DNA of 62,397 nt, taken from the NCBI GenBank assembly GCA_016933215.1, contig JAFGBH010000047.1:1-62397 (forward strand). Reading direction: 5' to 3'. The notes under the pieces were generated by a model that saw only the letters and a program-made list of their open reading frames with translations, had not been told where the DNA came from and did not search any database. Positions 7,789-16,752 of the stretch are shown here, piece after piece; the stretch's first letter is position 1, and each line of letters begins with the position of its first letter. The stretch comes from Deltaproteobacteria bacterium. Its GTDB lineage: Bacteria; Desulfobacterota; Syntrophia; Syntrophales; UBA2210. The position numbers were made by a program, and so were the translations under genes.

Positions 7789-9236
7789 TTGTTCTCTCCT
7801 GTGGTGTTTCGTTTGTCCGTATTTCTTTCCAGTCCTGATGTCCAGGTTCCCCCCAGGGCCCTGCATAGTTGTATGCGGTATGAAACAAGCTGTTTTTGTG
7901 CCGTGAGAAGATTACTTTCGGTTTCCTGGTGTGTCTGAAGTGCCGTGAGAACGGGGAGGTAATCTCCAAGACCGTTGATATAGCGCTGTCGGGCTTCAGT
8001 AAGGGTTTTTCTTGCAAGCTCCGTCTGGATGCCGAGCTTTTCAACATAGATTCGCTGATTTTCTTCCTGGATGAGGGCGTCTTCCACTTCCTTGAGAGCA
8101 GTAAGGAAGGTCTTCTCGTAGAGGGCAATTTGTTCCGCAAGGACGCTCGTTGTCCGTTTTACTTCTCTGTTTTTTCTGTGGCTGTCCCATACCGTTGCTG
8201 AGACACTTCCTGCGATATTCCAGATCCAGTTGTCGAAAAGCTCGGCAAGGGATCCGGCAGTGTAGCCTGTGCCTGCACTCAGCCGAAGCGCTGGAAACCG
8301 GTCGGCAATTGCAGCCCCGACTCGCTCATCGGCAGCGCTGACCCTCATCTGGGCTGCCCGAACATCGGGACGCCGCGTCAAAAGCTCGGCGGGCATGCCC
8401 GCTGCCGGCTGTGGCCAGAGTTCTGGCAGGAGCGATACTATGGGATCGATACCACTTTCGGGTGATTTTCCGAGAAGGATGTTGATCTGATGTTTCAGGA
8501 TCGTTATTTGCGATTCGATAAGCGGCATCCGGGCCCTGAGAGAGGCCACCTGCTGACGCTGCTGATAGACATCGAGACTTGAGGCAAGACCCCTGCCGAA
8601 TCGGAGCTCGACTAAATCGAGATAGGTTTCATTCGTTTTGAGTTGTGATTGCAGCAAAGTACGTTTTGAAATCTGTTCGATGAGAGAAACCCAGACCTCG
8701 GTAACCTGTGCCGCGATCGACATTGCCATCGACTCCAGATCCATCCGGGTAGCCTTCAAATCGTAATCAGCGGCCCTGTCGAGTGATGCAATGCGACCCC
8801 AGAGATCGATCTCGTAGCTGGCCCCCACTCCGAGGTTGTAATTTGTGGTGCGCTGGGGGATTGTTTCCTCTCCGGAGGGTGTCACCGGTATGTTGGTTCT
8901 GGTCCTCGATGCCCCTGCATCTGCGGCTATTTGCGGCCACCGGGCGGAAGAAGCCTGGTCGGCAACGGCCTGTGCCTGATCGAGGCGTGCCCAGGAGCGT
9001 TTCAGGTCGAGATTGTCTGAGAGGGCACGTGTTATCAATTCACTCAGTTGCCCATCATTAAACTCTTCCCACCAACGGTTGATAATGGGACCGCTCATCG
9101 TTCCTTCAGCGTAGGAATCGGGAATCCCTCCGTGAAAGGTGATGTCCTTTTTCGCTCGATAGAGGGAGCACGAAGAAAGCGAAGTCACCAGGAAAGCGAT
9201 AAGTATTATAATAGTTGCGAAGCGATGTCTCTGCAC
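7785..9236 (-). CDS. Outer-membrane efflux channel lipoprotein (TolC/NodT family), 483 aa
   Basis: The N-terminus is a lipoprotein signal with lipobox LSSC (Cys about 23), followed by WWEEFNDGQLSELI, characteristic of the NodT/OprM branch. Two duplicated outer-membrane-efflux repeats follow (about 60-260 and 275-470), with long coiled-coil segments and the conserved LLTRRPDVRAAQ block between them. It should form the trimeric channel for the RND pump encoded downstream. The start is a GTG at 9236. An AAGGA lies about 14 nt upstream, a rather long spacing, so the true start is slightly uncertain. It is the first gene of the operon. Confidence 0.9.
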   Translation of the reverse strand: MQRHRFATIIILIAFLVTSLSSCSLYRAKKDITFHGGIPDSYAEGTMSGPIINRWWEEFNDGQLSELITRALSDNLDLKRSWARLDQAQAVADQASSARWPQIAADAGASRTRTNIPVTPSGEETIPQRTTNYNLGVGASYEIDLWGRIASLDRAADYDLKATRMDLESMAMSIAAQVTEVWVSLIEQISKRTLLQSQLKTNETYLDLVELRFGRGLASSLDVYQQRQQVASLRARMPLIESQITILKHQINILLGKSPESGIDPIVSLLPELWPQPAAGMPAELLTRRPDVRAAQMRVSAADERVGAAIADRFPALRLSAGTGYTAGSLAELFDNWIWNIAGSVSATVWDSHRKNREVKRTTSVLAEQIALYEKTFLTALKEVEDALIQEENQRIYVEKLGIQTELARKTLTEARQRYINGLGDYLPVLTALQTHQETESNLLTAQKQLVSYRIQLCRALGGTWTSGLERNTDKRNTTGENK

Positions 9237-9645
9237 GGTTTCTGTACAAATCCTTTCATCTGTCCACCAATTTACTATGACGTACCCGGGGATGATAAAG
9301 TTGACAAGGAATCGTCTCCACTGCCGCCCGTCCGCTTTGCTTCGACTTGCGAAATGGACGTCATATCGATCATATATTCATGAGCAATGTGAGTGATTAT
9401 GTCAAGGCTCTTTTTGCCGCCGCCTGTTTTTATTGCTCGGCCTTGGAAGGGATGTCAGAAAGAATCTCTTTTTCCCTTTTCCGTAAAGATGAGGGGGGAC
9501 CCTTCTTTGGAGAGAGGTAAGCCTGTAGAAGATTTCAAGTGTTGAAAGGGTGAGCTATTTCTTCAAATAGGAGTTGTCTTTTTGTCTCCTTTTGGGATAC
9601 TAACTATTAAGCATAACTGCTATTATCTCTTCATCAAGGATCGAC
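9237..9645. other. Divergent intergenic region between tolC-type gene and mntP
   Basis: No gene is seen. A small hairpin CTATTTcttcAAATAG lies near 9553-9568. I looked for a yybP-ykoY manganese riboswitch ahead of mntP and did not find its conserved blocks. A lone TTGACA on the minus strand near 9410 lacks a matching -10. Confidence 0.5.
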
Positions 9646-10197
9646 ATGGATTTCCTCTCGATATTTCTTATCGCTCTTGGATTGGGAATGGATGCCTTTG
9701 CCGTGGCCATCGGTACGGGAGTGACCATCAGGAAGCTCTCTTTCGGCCCGGTGTTTCGTCTCTCCTTTCACTTCGGCTTCTTTCAGTTTCTGATGCCCGT
9801 TATCGGATGGTTGGCGGGAAGAACCGTATCTGGTTACATAGCGGAGTATGATCATTGGGTTGCCTTCGGACTGCTCCTTCTTGTAGGCTCTAAAATGATT
9901 TCCGATTCCTTTAGGGATGGTGAGGTTAAGCGGAGCGATCCAACCAGGGGGCTTACCCTTGTAATCCTATCGGTTGCAACGAGTATCGATGCACTTGCCG
10001 TAGGGCTTGGACTTGCTTTTTTGAATACGGGTATTCTCTATCCGAGTATCGTCATCGGGATAGTTGCCTTTGTGATGACGATTGTCGGCATGGTCTTTGC
10101 CCGTGGCCTTGGCAGGCTTTTGGGGAGGAAGGTGGAGATATTTGGCGGCATTCTACTGATTGGTATAGGGATAAAGATACTGGTCGAGCATCTTTGA
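9646..10197 (+). CDS. mntP: Manganese efflux pump MntP, 183 aa
   Basis: MntP exports Mn(II) across the inner membrane. The protein has six predicted membrane helices and the duplicated acidic motifs of the family: LGMDAFAVAIGTG (about 14-26) and SVATSIDALAVGLGLA (about 107-122), whose Asp residues are needed in homologues. Length matches the family (about 185 aa). The ATG has AAGGA 5 nt upstream. It appears to be a single-gene unit, and no Mn riboswitch or clear MntR-type operator was recognised upstream. Confidence 0.9.
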   Translation: MDFLSIFLIALGLGMDAFAVAIGTGVTIRKLSFGPVFRLSFHFGFFQFLMPVIGWLAGRTVSGYIAEYDHWVAFGLLLLVGSKMISDSFRDGEVKRSDPTRGLTLVILSVATSIDALAVGLGLAFLNTGILYPSIVIGIVAFVMTIVGMVFARGLGRLLGRKVEIFGGILLIGIGIKILVEHL

Positions 10198-10283
10198 GGG
10201 AAAAATGAGGAGATTTTTATTGCTCACTTTCGGTAATTTTGCTTGGTAACAACTGTTCGATATAAAAGGGGAGGGGAATCGTT

Positions 10284-11933
10284 ATGAGTTTTGACGTCGA
10301 TTATTCGATATTTAGGGAGGTCTGGGAGGCGGAGTATACGCTGACCATGCAGCTTCGAAGAAATGTCCAGAAATGGCCCGATAAGGTTGCGATCATTGAT
10401 CCCGTACGGGAGGAAAGGCTGACCTTTGAAAAGTGGGATCAGCTTTCTAACAGGTTTGCAAACGCCCTTTTAGACTGTGGTGTGGAAAAGTACGACAGGG
10501 TCATGGGCAATTTCTTTAATACCTTTGAGTGGTTTGTTGCATGGATGGGGTCGGCAAAGGCGAGGTGTGTTTTCCCGTCCCTCAATTTCATGCTTCCCGA
10601 AGGGCAGCTCTGCACGTTGATTGATGACAGTGAACCGGCTGTCTTTATCTATGATGGTGAACTGAAGGGGGTCTGTCTCAAGGCTCTTGAACTGGCAGAG
10701 AAAAACCCCGGGATTTGCATCATGTGCGGAGGCGGAGAGGTTCCCGAGGGGCACCTGTCGTTTGGGGAATTTATTGACGGAAAATCGTCAGCACCTCCTG
10801 AGCGGCAAAGGGAGGTTCGGTGGCTCGATCCCGTTCTCGGCCTTTACACATCAGGAACGACGGGACTTCCCAAGGGGTTTACTCTCAATCACGCGATCAT
10901 ATTCTTTGATTGCATGATGAATGGGGCGCTGGAAAAGCTTGATGAACAGTGTGTCAATCTTGCCACCAATCCCCTCTTTCACAGGGGTGGAAACACGACG
11001 GGGGTAATTCCCACGCTTCATGCCGGGGGCTCGGTGGTGCTCATGAAGGCTTTCGACGAGGAACTGGCGCTTGATTATATAGAAAAATACGGGGTTACCC
11101 ACATGGTGAGCGCCCCTACCATATATGAACGTATGTGTGTAGCACAGGAGAAGAACATGAGGAACGTGAACAGCCTCAGGGCCATCGTTTCCATGGGAGC
11201 GCCCCTTGAAAAAGATTCATGTTTCAGAATGATGAAACTTCTCTGCCCCGGCGTTTATAATGGATACGGGACGGCCGACGGTCACTGGGTTACCATGCTG
11301 AGGCCTCATGAACTACCTGAGAGGGCAGGGACAATAGGAAGGGCCATTACGGAGGATACGATACGTCTCGTGAGAAGAGATCTGGATCGACGGGGGAACC
11401 CCGAAAATCCCGATGACCTGTGCCCCAAAGATGGAAAAACGGAGGGCGAGATTGCCCTGAGAGCGATGCATATGCCCTACGGGTATCTGAACCGTCCCGA
11501 GGATACGGCGAAGGCATTTCCGGTCAGAGGATGGTAGCTGCCCGGTGATACGGGCGTCTGGGATGAGGACGGGTACATCACCATCATGGGAAGGGTGGAT
11601 GACATGATTATTACCGGTGCGGAGAATGTGCACCCCGTCGTCGTTGAAGAGGCCCTCAAGGATCACCCCGACGTAGTCGATGTGTTTGTGACGGGAGCTC
11701 CCAGCAAAGAATGGGGCGAGCGGGTGGTGGCCTATGTGGCGACCGGCAATTCGAATCTCACCGGCAAAGATCTTGATGAATTCTGCAAGGGTCATCCGCG
11801 GCTTGCACGATATCAGAGACCACGACACTACATGATTGTAGGGCAGGATGAGCTCCCCTACAATCCCGCGGGCAAGAAGCTCCATTACGTTATCAAGGAA
11901 CGGGCACGGAAAGATTTCCCCGATTTACCCTGA
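10284..11933 (+). pseudogene. AMP-dependent acyl-CoA ligase interrupted by an in-frame TAG
   Basis: An ANL-superfamily adenylate-forming ligase. The start is well supported by GGAGGGG before the ATG. The first 417 codons carry the P-loop LYTSGTTGLPKG (about 191-202) and the NGYGTADG block. The frame then meets TAG at 11535-11537, inside the conserved GW-x-x-GD hinge region (GW*LPGDTGVWDEDGY). The same frame continues to 11933 and supplies the C-terminal domain, including the catalytic Lys region NPAGKKL. Full length would be about 550 residues, normal for the family. A TAC or TAT to TAG change would explain it. The options are a recent nonsense mutation, a sequencing error, or suppression. 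The acid substrate is unknown. Confidence 0.85.
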
Positions 11934-12000
11934 TTCAGAAGGTCTAAGTCTTTGTGCTCTGAGAATTAACGTGTCATTAAAATTGGGGAACTCAGACATT

Positions 12001-13896
12001 TTATTCGAAGTGGATCTGATTTTTCCCCTCTTTTTTCGACACGTACATATTGGCATCCACCCTCTTCAGGAATGTTGTTAGATCTTCGCCGGATTTATAC
12101 TCGGCAACGCCGATACTTACCGTTTTATGGGGTTTTTCTTTTTTATTGGGGCGGAATACCTCGTTTTCGAATTCCTGTCTGATTCTTTCCGCCAGGGTTG
12201 TGGCGGCGTCTCCATGCGTCTCGGGAAGGATTGCCGTGAACTCTTCACCCCCGAACCGATAGGCCGAGTCAGTCTTTCGAAGACACCGTCGAATTACCTC
12301 GCCCAGTCGTATGAGAACGGTATCCCCTTCGAGATGCCCGTAGGTGTCGTTATAGTGCTTGAAGTTGTCGATATCGAGGAGCAACAGCGAAAGGGGGTGA
12401 GAATATCGATTTGCCCTGTCTATTTCAGATCTTAACTGATTGTAGAAACGCCGTGAGTTATAGAGTTTCGTGAGGGCGTCAGTAATACTGAGCCTCCGGT
12501 ATCTCATTTCGCTATTCCTGAGCGCTTCCTCGGCGAGCTTGCGGTCGGTGATGTCTTCGAGTGTTTCGACGGCTCCGATAAGGAATCCACGAGAATCCCT
12601 CAGGGCTGCTGCGGTAAAGCGGAGCCATTTTCCATTCGTTCCGAGATCGGGGAAGAAGTCCGTTGCCTCATACGCATCTTCTATGAGTTTTGACTTGGTA
12701 TATTTACTTTCGTACCAGATTGGTATTTCATCGAGGCGCCTGTCCACAAGAAGATCGGCCATGCAGGGCCTTCTCTCATCGTAAAAGGCCCTCCAGTGCT
12801 GATCCGTTTCGATAACCTCTTCGGCAATAATCCCGCTCATTTCCTCCAGGGCCTTATTCCAGTATATGATCCTATGATCGGTATCGATGACAAAGGTGGG
12901 TATCGGCGAACCCTCAAGGATGGCCTTGAGTCTCTGCTCATTCTCTCGAAGGGCCTCTTCGGCGATTTTACGGTCCGTCACGTCTTCAAGGGTTTCAACT
13001 GCCCCAACCAACTTCCCCTTTGAGTCTCTGAGGATTGCGGCGGTAAAACGGAGCCACTTTCCGGAACTTCCGAGGTCGGGGAAGAAGTCCGTTGCCTCAT
13101 AGGCATCGTCGATCAGTGTCGATTTCGTATAATTGTCCCCATACCATGCGGGAAGATCTTCCAGGTAATTGTCCACAAGAAGATCGGCCATGCAGGGCCG
13201 TTCCTTCTCATAGAATGCCGTCCACTGCTTTTTCGTGCCGATTACGTCGTTGCCCTTTATTCCTGAAAGTTCTTCGAGCGCCCTGTTCCAGTACATTATT
13301 CTGTGATCTTCGCCGATAACGAAGGAGGGTATGGAGAAACCTTCCAGTGTCGACTTCAGTTTCTGCTCGCTTTCGAGCAGCGCATCCTGGGCAAGCTTTC
13401 TCTCGGTTTCATCCTCGAGTGTTTCGATGACACCGACAAGGTTTCCGTCGGAGTCTTTCAGTGCTGCGGCAGTAAAGCGAAGCCATTTTCCGTTCGTTCC
13501 GAGAGCGGGGAAAAAGTCCGTTGCCTCATAGGCATCGTCGATCAGTTTTGATTTGGTATACATGCCCTCGTACCAGTCATGAAGTTCGTCTAATCGGTTA
13601 TCCACGACAAGATCGGCCATGCAGGGCCGCTCCTCTTTATAGAACGCCATCCAGTACCTGTCTGTTCCCATGACGTCGTTGGCCTTGATGCCGCTCAACT
13701 CCTCCAGGGCCTTGTTCCAGAATATTATTCGGTGATCCGTTCCTATGACAAAAGCAGGGATGGGGGAGCCTTTGAGAATGATCCTGATTTTTTGTTCACT
13801 TACACGGCGATCCCTCTCGCTCGTTCTTCTCTCATCTAAGCCTTGAGACTGTTTTCCGGTCTCCTGGCTCTCCCTCTTATCGCCTCTCTTGGCCAT
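12001..13896 (-). CDS. Diguanylate cyclase with three tandem PAS modules, 631 aa
   Basis: It makes c-di-GMP from two GTP. Three near-identical PAS units of about 130 residues (about 36-168, 175-308 and 315-445) each carry an ERPCMADL block, an AYEATDFFP block, KWLRFTAA and an ETLED..DRK linker. They are followed by a GGDEF domain (about 460-631). The active site reads GGEEF (about 549-553), and the inhibitory I-site RKTD lies exactly five residues before it, so activity and product feedback are both expected. No membrane helix or signal peptide is seen, so it is cytoplasmic. The repeated PAS units point to recent internal duplication. It probably supplies c-di-GMP read by the two riboswitches in this window; that link is inferred. 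Confidence 0.93.
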   Translation of the reverse strand: MAKRGDKRESQETGKQSQGLDERRTSERDRRVSEQKIRIILKGSPIPAFVIGTDHRIIFWNKALEELSGIKANDVMGTDRYWMAFYKEERPCMADLVVDNRLDELHDWYEGMYTKSKLIDDAYEATDFFPALGTNGKWLRFTAAALKDSDGNLVGVIETLEDETERKLAQDALLESEQKLKSTLEGFSIPSFVIGEDHRIMYWNRALEELSGIKGNDVIGTKKQWTAFYEKERPCMADLLVDNYLEDLPAWYGDNYTKSTLIDDAYEATDFFPDLGSSGKWLRFTAAILRDSKGKLVGAVETLEDVTDRKIAEEALRENEQRLKAILEGSPIPTFVIDTDHRIIYWNKALEEMSGIIAEEVIETDQHWRAFYDERRPCMADLLVDRRLDEIPIWYESKYTKSKLIEDAYEATDFFPDLGTNGKWLRFTAAALRDSRGFLIGAVETLEDITDRKLAEEALRNSEMRYRRLSITDALTKLYNSRRFYNQLRSEIDRANRYSHPLSLLLLDIDNFKHYNDTYGHLEGDTVLIRLGEVIRRCLRKTDSAYRFGGEEFTAILPETHGDAATTLAERIRQEFENEVFRPNKKEKPHKTVSIGVAEYKSGEDLTTFLKRVDANMYVSKKEGKNQIHFE

Positions 13897-14354
13897 TTCT
13901 GTGCTTTCCTTTCGCGTTATATCTATGAGCGCCGCCTTCGAATTCTTTTACCGACTCTGATTCAGAAAGCGTGTCACACTTAGAAAAAAAAGGAGTGCCC
14001 TCGGGGCCTGCCGTTAAACCTTGTGTGGTTACCCGACAGTATGCCCCTCTCCCGTGACAGAACCTGGTATGAGCGCATTGAGTGATGACAGTAAAGTAAA
14101 TATGACTAATGATAAAGCAGTAACAAGAACACTTTTCCACTGTTTCTTTCTACGGGTCGTAACAAATATAGCAGAAAAAACAGACAAGTCAATAATGTCT
14201 GACGATATTTCAGGGTTGATTTTACGCCTACAAGTAGGCCGTAGAATGAATCAAACTTCTTCACGTTGATTTTTTTTCTTTAGTTATTATATTGAGACAA
14301 AACGAAATTGACGCAATGTAATCATCGTTGCAATGTCATTCTGTGAGGTCTGAA
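13897..14354. other. Divergent intergenic region, diguanylate cyclase / Cys-motif protein
   Basis: No convincing ORF. The right part holds a promoter candidate (14266-14293). I saw no riboswitch, repeat or terminator in the rest. Confidence 0.5.
14266..14293 (+). promoter_or_regulatory. Sigma70-like promoter
   Basis: TTGATT (14266-14271), a 16-nt T-rich spacer, then TATATT (14288-14293). It is placed about 60 nt ahead of the start of the small Cys-motif gene. Confidence 0.4.
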
Positions 14355-14684
14355 ATGGGAGAGATCCTTAGAAATAAATCCACAATCATGAGCAGACAGT
14401 GCAGGATCTGCGGTAAGGCCGAGGGTCAAGATGATGATTTACTGCTCAGTGATCTTGAAGATATGATCGATCTGACCGAAGAAGAAGAGGCTGCCTGGGA
14501 ATGGTATGCTGAAAAGATCGGCGAGCGAACACTTTCGGATGTCCTGAACTTCAGGGGAAGTTATACAAGGGAGGACTTAGTCCATACCTTCGTACTTTCC
14601 AATCTTGTTGAAAGAATCCTGGAGATTGAAACACTCTGCGAATCCTGTTACGTGAGAAATACGGAAGGAAGGGCACGTAACTGA
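14355..14684 (+). CDS. Small Cys-motif (zinc-ribbon-like) protein, 109 aa
   Basis: I do not recognise a named family. Two Cys pairs, CRICGK (about residues 14-17) and CESC near the C-terminus (about 97-100), could form one zinc site bringing the ends together. The middle is acidic and helical (DLTEEEEAAWEWYAEKIG). The ATG at 14355 is chosen because GAGG lies 8 nt upstream; ATG 14388, just before the first Cys pair, is an alternative. There is no signal peptide or membrane segment, so it should be cytoplasmic. A regulatory or nucleic-acid-related role is possible but unproven. Confidence 0.6.
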   Translation: MGEILRNKSTIMSRQCRICGKAEGQDDDLLLSDLEDMIDLTEEEEAAWEWYAEKIGERTLSDVLNFRGSYTREDLVHTFVLSNLVERILEIETLCESCYVRNTEGRARN

Positions 14685-14701
14685 AAGATCAATGCTGACC
14701 A

Positions 14702-15904
14702 TCAATATCTGAAGAGGCCCTTTTCATATATTATCGTGCTTTTCCCCGATGCAAGGCGGGCGGTGACGGTTTTGTCTTCCGTATTTACGAGATCCCAGTG
14801 GAGGGCCGAATCGTTGAAGCCAAGCCTCCGCTTCATCTCTTTTGTGAGTTCCACGGCATTTCCCGCATAGGTATCCGAATACGAGGCCCCCAGTGCTATG
14901 TGACAGTTACCGTATCGACCTCCGAAGTTTTCATCGAAAAGGGTATCGGCCATAAATCTATCGATTCTCGAAAAACGCCTGTCGGTGAGAGAAAATTCGC
15001 CGATCCTGCTGGCTCCTCTATCCATGGAAAGCTGTTTTACGACAAAATCCTCACCCTTTTTTGCCTCTGTTCCTATGAGTCTCCCCTTTTCAAAGGTCAG
15101 AAGGACGTCTTCAACATAATTCCCGCTCCTGAAAGAGGGCTGATTTGCCCAAAAATGACCCTCCGTTCCCCTCCAGTCAGGGGAGGTAAATAGCTCGAAA
15201 CTGGGTATATTGTGACCCGAAATACCGATCCATTGTCTCATCTTCCCCGGTCTTATTGTGAGATCGCAGCCATCGGATTCTATGTGATAGTAAGAGACAT
15301 CCATGCTGTTTAACCATTTTTTTACGGCACCCGCCTGTTTGTAAACGGATTTCCATTCTGAAAGGGGATTTCTTCTGTCGAGGTAACAGGCCTTAACGAT
15401 CTGTTTTGTATATGTCGTAATGGAAAGACCCGCCTGTTTCGCGAGCTCTTCCGTCGGAAGGGTACAGAGGGTCCAGCCAAATTCTCCCGCTTCTTCTCTT
15501 TTTTCAAGTATTTCGCGAAGCGGTTTTCTCGAAAGTGCGGAAAGACCGATCTTATTCGGGTCTATCGTGCTCAGGTGCGTGAGTGATTCCGGTGCGTGGA
15601 GAAAGATGCTGCCATTCAGGCTTTCGCAGAGTTCCCTTTCTCCCGGCGTCTGGAATACCAGTTGCCTGCGACCAGCCTTTTTGTAGAAGTTTTCCTCCAT
15701 GGTGGAGGTGAGCCCCATTCGGGGGATGGCGTGCATTCCCATATCGAGGATCCTGGCCTGGAGGATCTCTGCAAGTCTCACTGCCGCGGGGTCGAAGCGG
15801 ATCAACACGATGTCATTTTTTCGGTATTTCTTTGCTCTCGCCGTTTTCAGGCCCCAGAGAAGCACATCGGCGTATCTCGCCAGATGTTTTTCCGTTAGAT
15901 GCAT
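14702..15904 (-). CDS. M29-family metallo-aminopeptidase, 400 aa
   Basis: Related to AmpS / aminopeptidase T, a cytoplasmic two-metal enzyme releasing N-terminal residues. Landmarks are the N-terminal TEKHLARYADVLLWG block, the metal/catalytic Glu region in GTEGHFWANQPSF, the His/Glu-containing GNCHIALGASYSDTYAG, and HWDLVNTED near the end. I prefer the ATG at 15904, which has AGGT six to seven bases upstream and gives the usual family N-terminus; the track starts five codons earlier without a ribosome site. It lies just downstream of def on the same strand, so deformylation and N-terminal trimming may be co-expressed. Confidence 0.85.
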   Translation of the reverse strand: MHLTEKHLARYADVLLWGLKTARAKKYRKNDIVLIRFDPAAVRLAEILQARILDMGMHAIPRMGLTSTMEENFYKKAGRRQLVFQTPGERELCESLNGSIFLHAPESLTHLSTIDPNKIGLSALSRKPLREILEKREEAGEFGWTLCTLPTEELAKQAGLSITTYTKQIVKACYLDRRNPLSEWKSVYKQAGAVKKWLNSMDVSYYHIESDGCDLTIRPGKMRQWIGISGHNIPSFELFTSPDWRGTEGHFWANQPSFRSGNYVEDVLLTFEKGRLIGTEAKKGEDFVVKQLSMDRGASRIGEFSLTDRRFSRIDRFMADTLFDENFGGRYGNCHIALGASYSDTYAGNAVELTKEMKRRLGFNDSALHWDLVNTEDKTVTARLASGKSTIIYEKGLFRY

Positions 15905-15938
15905 TTTCTTACCTGTCATGGTGTGAAAAGAAGAATTT

Positions 15939-16502
15939 TTATTCGTCAGCCTTGAACATGGCCTGGAAAAAAGCTTCCTTTTCCCTCGGGAAGTATATCG
16001 TTCTCCCCCGATCGACGATCAGTTTGCCGTCGAGGTGGTCGAACTCGTGCTGGACGACACGGGCGAGAAATCCGCTGTATCGCTTGTTTATCTTTTTCCC
16101 TTCCCTGTCATAGCCCTTTACCTTTATCGAGGTGGCCCTGACCACATCCACGCTGATATCGGGACATGAAAGACATCCTTCTTTCTGCAGTTCCTTGTCC
16201 CCTCTGTACTGTGTGATCTTGGGATTGACCAGCACCTCATAATCGTTTCCGTTCCGCTGAATCTGGGTATCCGCTGAAAAACCTCTGGTTCTGAAGACAA
16301 TGATCTTCTTGCTGATTCCTATCTGCGGTGCGGCGAGTCCCGCCGCATCGTCCCGCTCGAGAAAGGAGTTTACTACTATCATGATGTCCCGCTTTGCCTC
16401 TTCGTCAAAAGGTACGGGAACGTCATCGGCTACCCTTCTCAGGAGCCTGGTTTCATTCTCATTAATTTTTTCGTCTCTCCATAGTGCCCACGTTTTCGAC
16501 AT
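15939..16502 (-). CDS. def: Peptide deformylase, 187 aa
   Basis: Removes the formyl group from the initiator Met of new proteins. All three family motifs are present: GLAAPQIG (about 55-62), EGCLS (about 108-112, metal ligand Cys110) and QHEFDHLDG (about 151-159, metal ligands His152 and His156, catalytic Glu153). The loop after the first motif is longer than in E. coli, and the N-terminus has about ten extra residues. GAGGAGAG precedes the ATG. Distance to the downstream aminopeptidase is about 35 nt. Confidence 0.95.
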   Translation of the reverse strand: MSKTWALWRDEKINENETRLLRRVADDVPVPFDEEAKRDIMIVVNSFLERDDAAGLAAPQIGISKKIIVFRTRGFSADTQIQRNGNDYEVLVNPKITQYRGDKELQKEGCLSCPDISVDVVRATSIKVKGYDREGKKINKRYSGFLARVVQHEFDHLDGKLIVDRGRTIYFPREKEAFFQAMFKADE

Positions 16503-16701
16503 CGGTATCTCTCTCCTCTGTAGTTAAATTTTTATAACACCATAGAATGATTATTTCAATGATGTTCACACAAAGCAGAAATCTTGATAGTTGCCGAGTT
16601 ATCTGATAATGTCGGTCTCGGTCCGGATGCCCTGTACCGCCGGTTGGATTGGAGCTTCCAGAGGATTGCTTTGGAGAATCACCGGTCGGTATGGAGAAGC
16701 T

Positions 16702-16719
16702 GTGATTGAATATAATCAC
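16702..16719. promoter_or_regulatory. Palindrome covering a TATAAT
   Basis: GTGATT-gaatat-AATCAC is an exact inverted repeat, and TATAAT (16711-16716) lies inside it. It is placed 34 nt ahead of the radical SAM gene and could be an operator over a -10 element, but no good -35 is found at 16-18 nt. Confidence 0.3.
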
Positions 16720-16752
16720 TCTGTAGTGGAAGGATAGCGAAGGGGAAAAGAC

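Noticed and set aside
9384-9645. yybP-ykoY manganese riboswitch before mntP
   Set aside because: Conserved blocks absent on reading; only a small hairpin is present.
11535-11537. TAG as pyrrolysine
   Set aside because: Position corresponds to an ordinary aromatic residue in a ligase, and TAG is used as a normal stop by rpsO, pnp and other genes in this window.
12450-13860. CRISPR-like or tandem repeat array
   Set aside because: The repeats are the three PAS modules of one coding gene, with about 400-bp periodicity.
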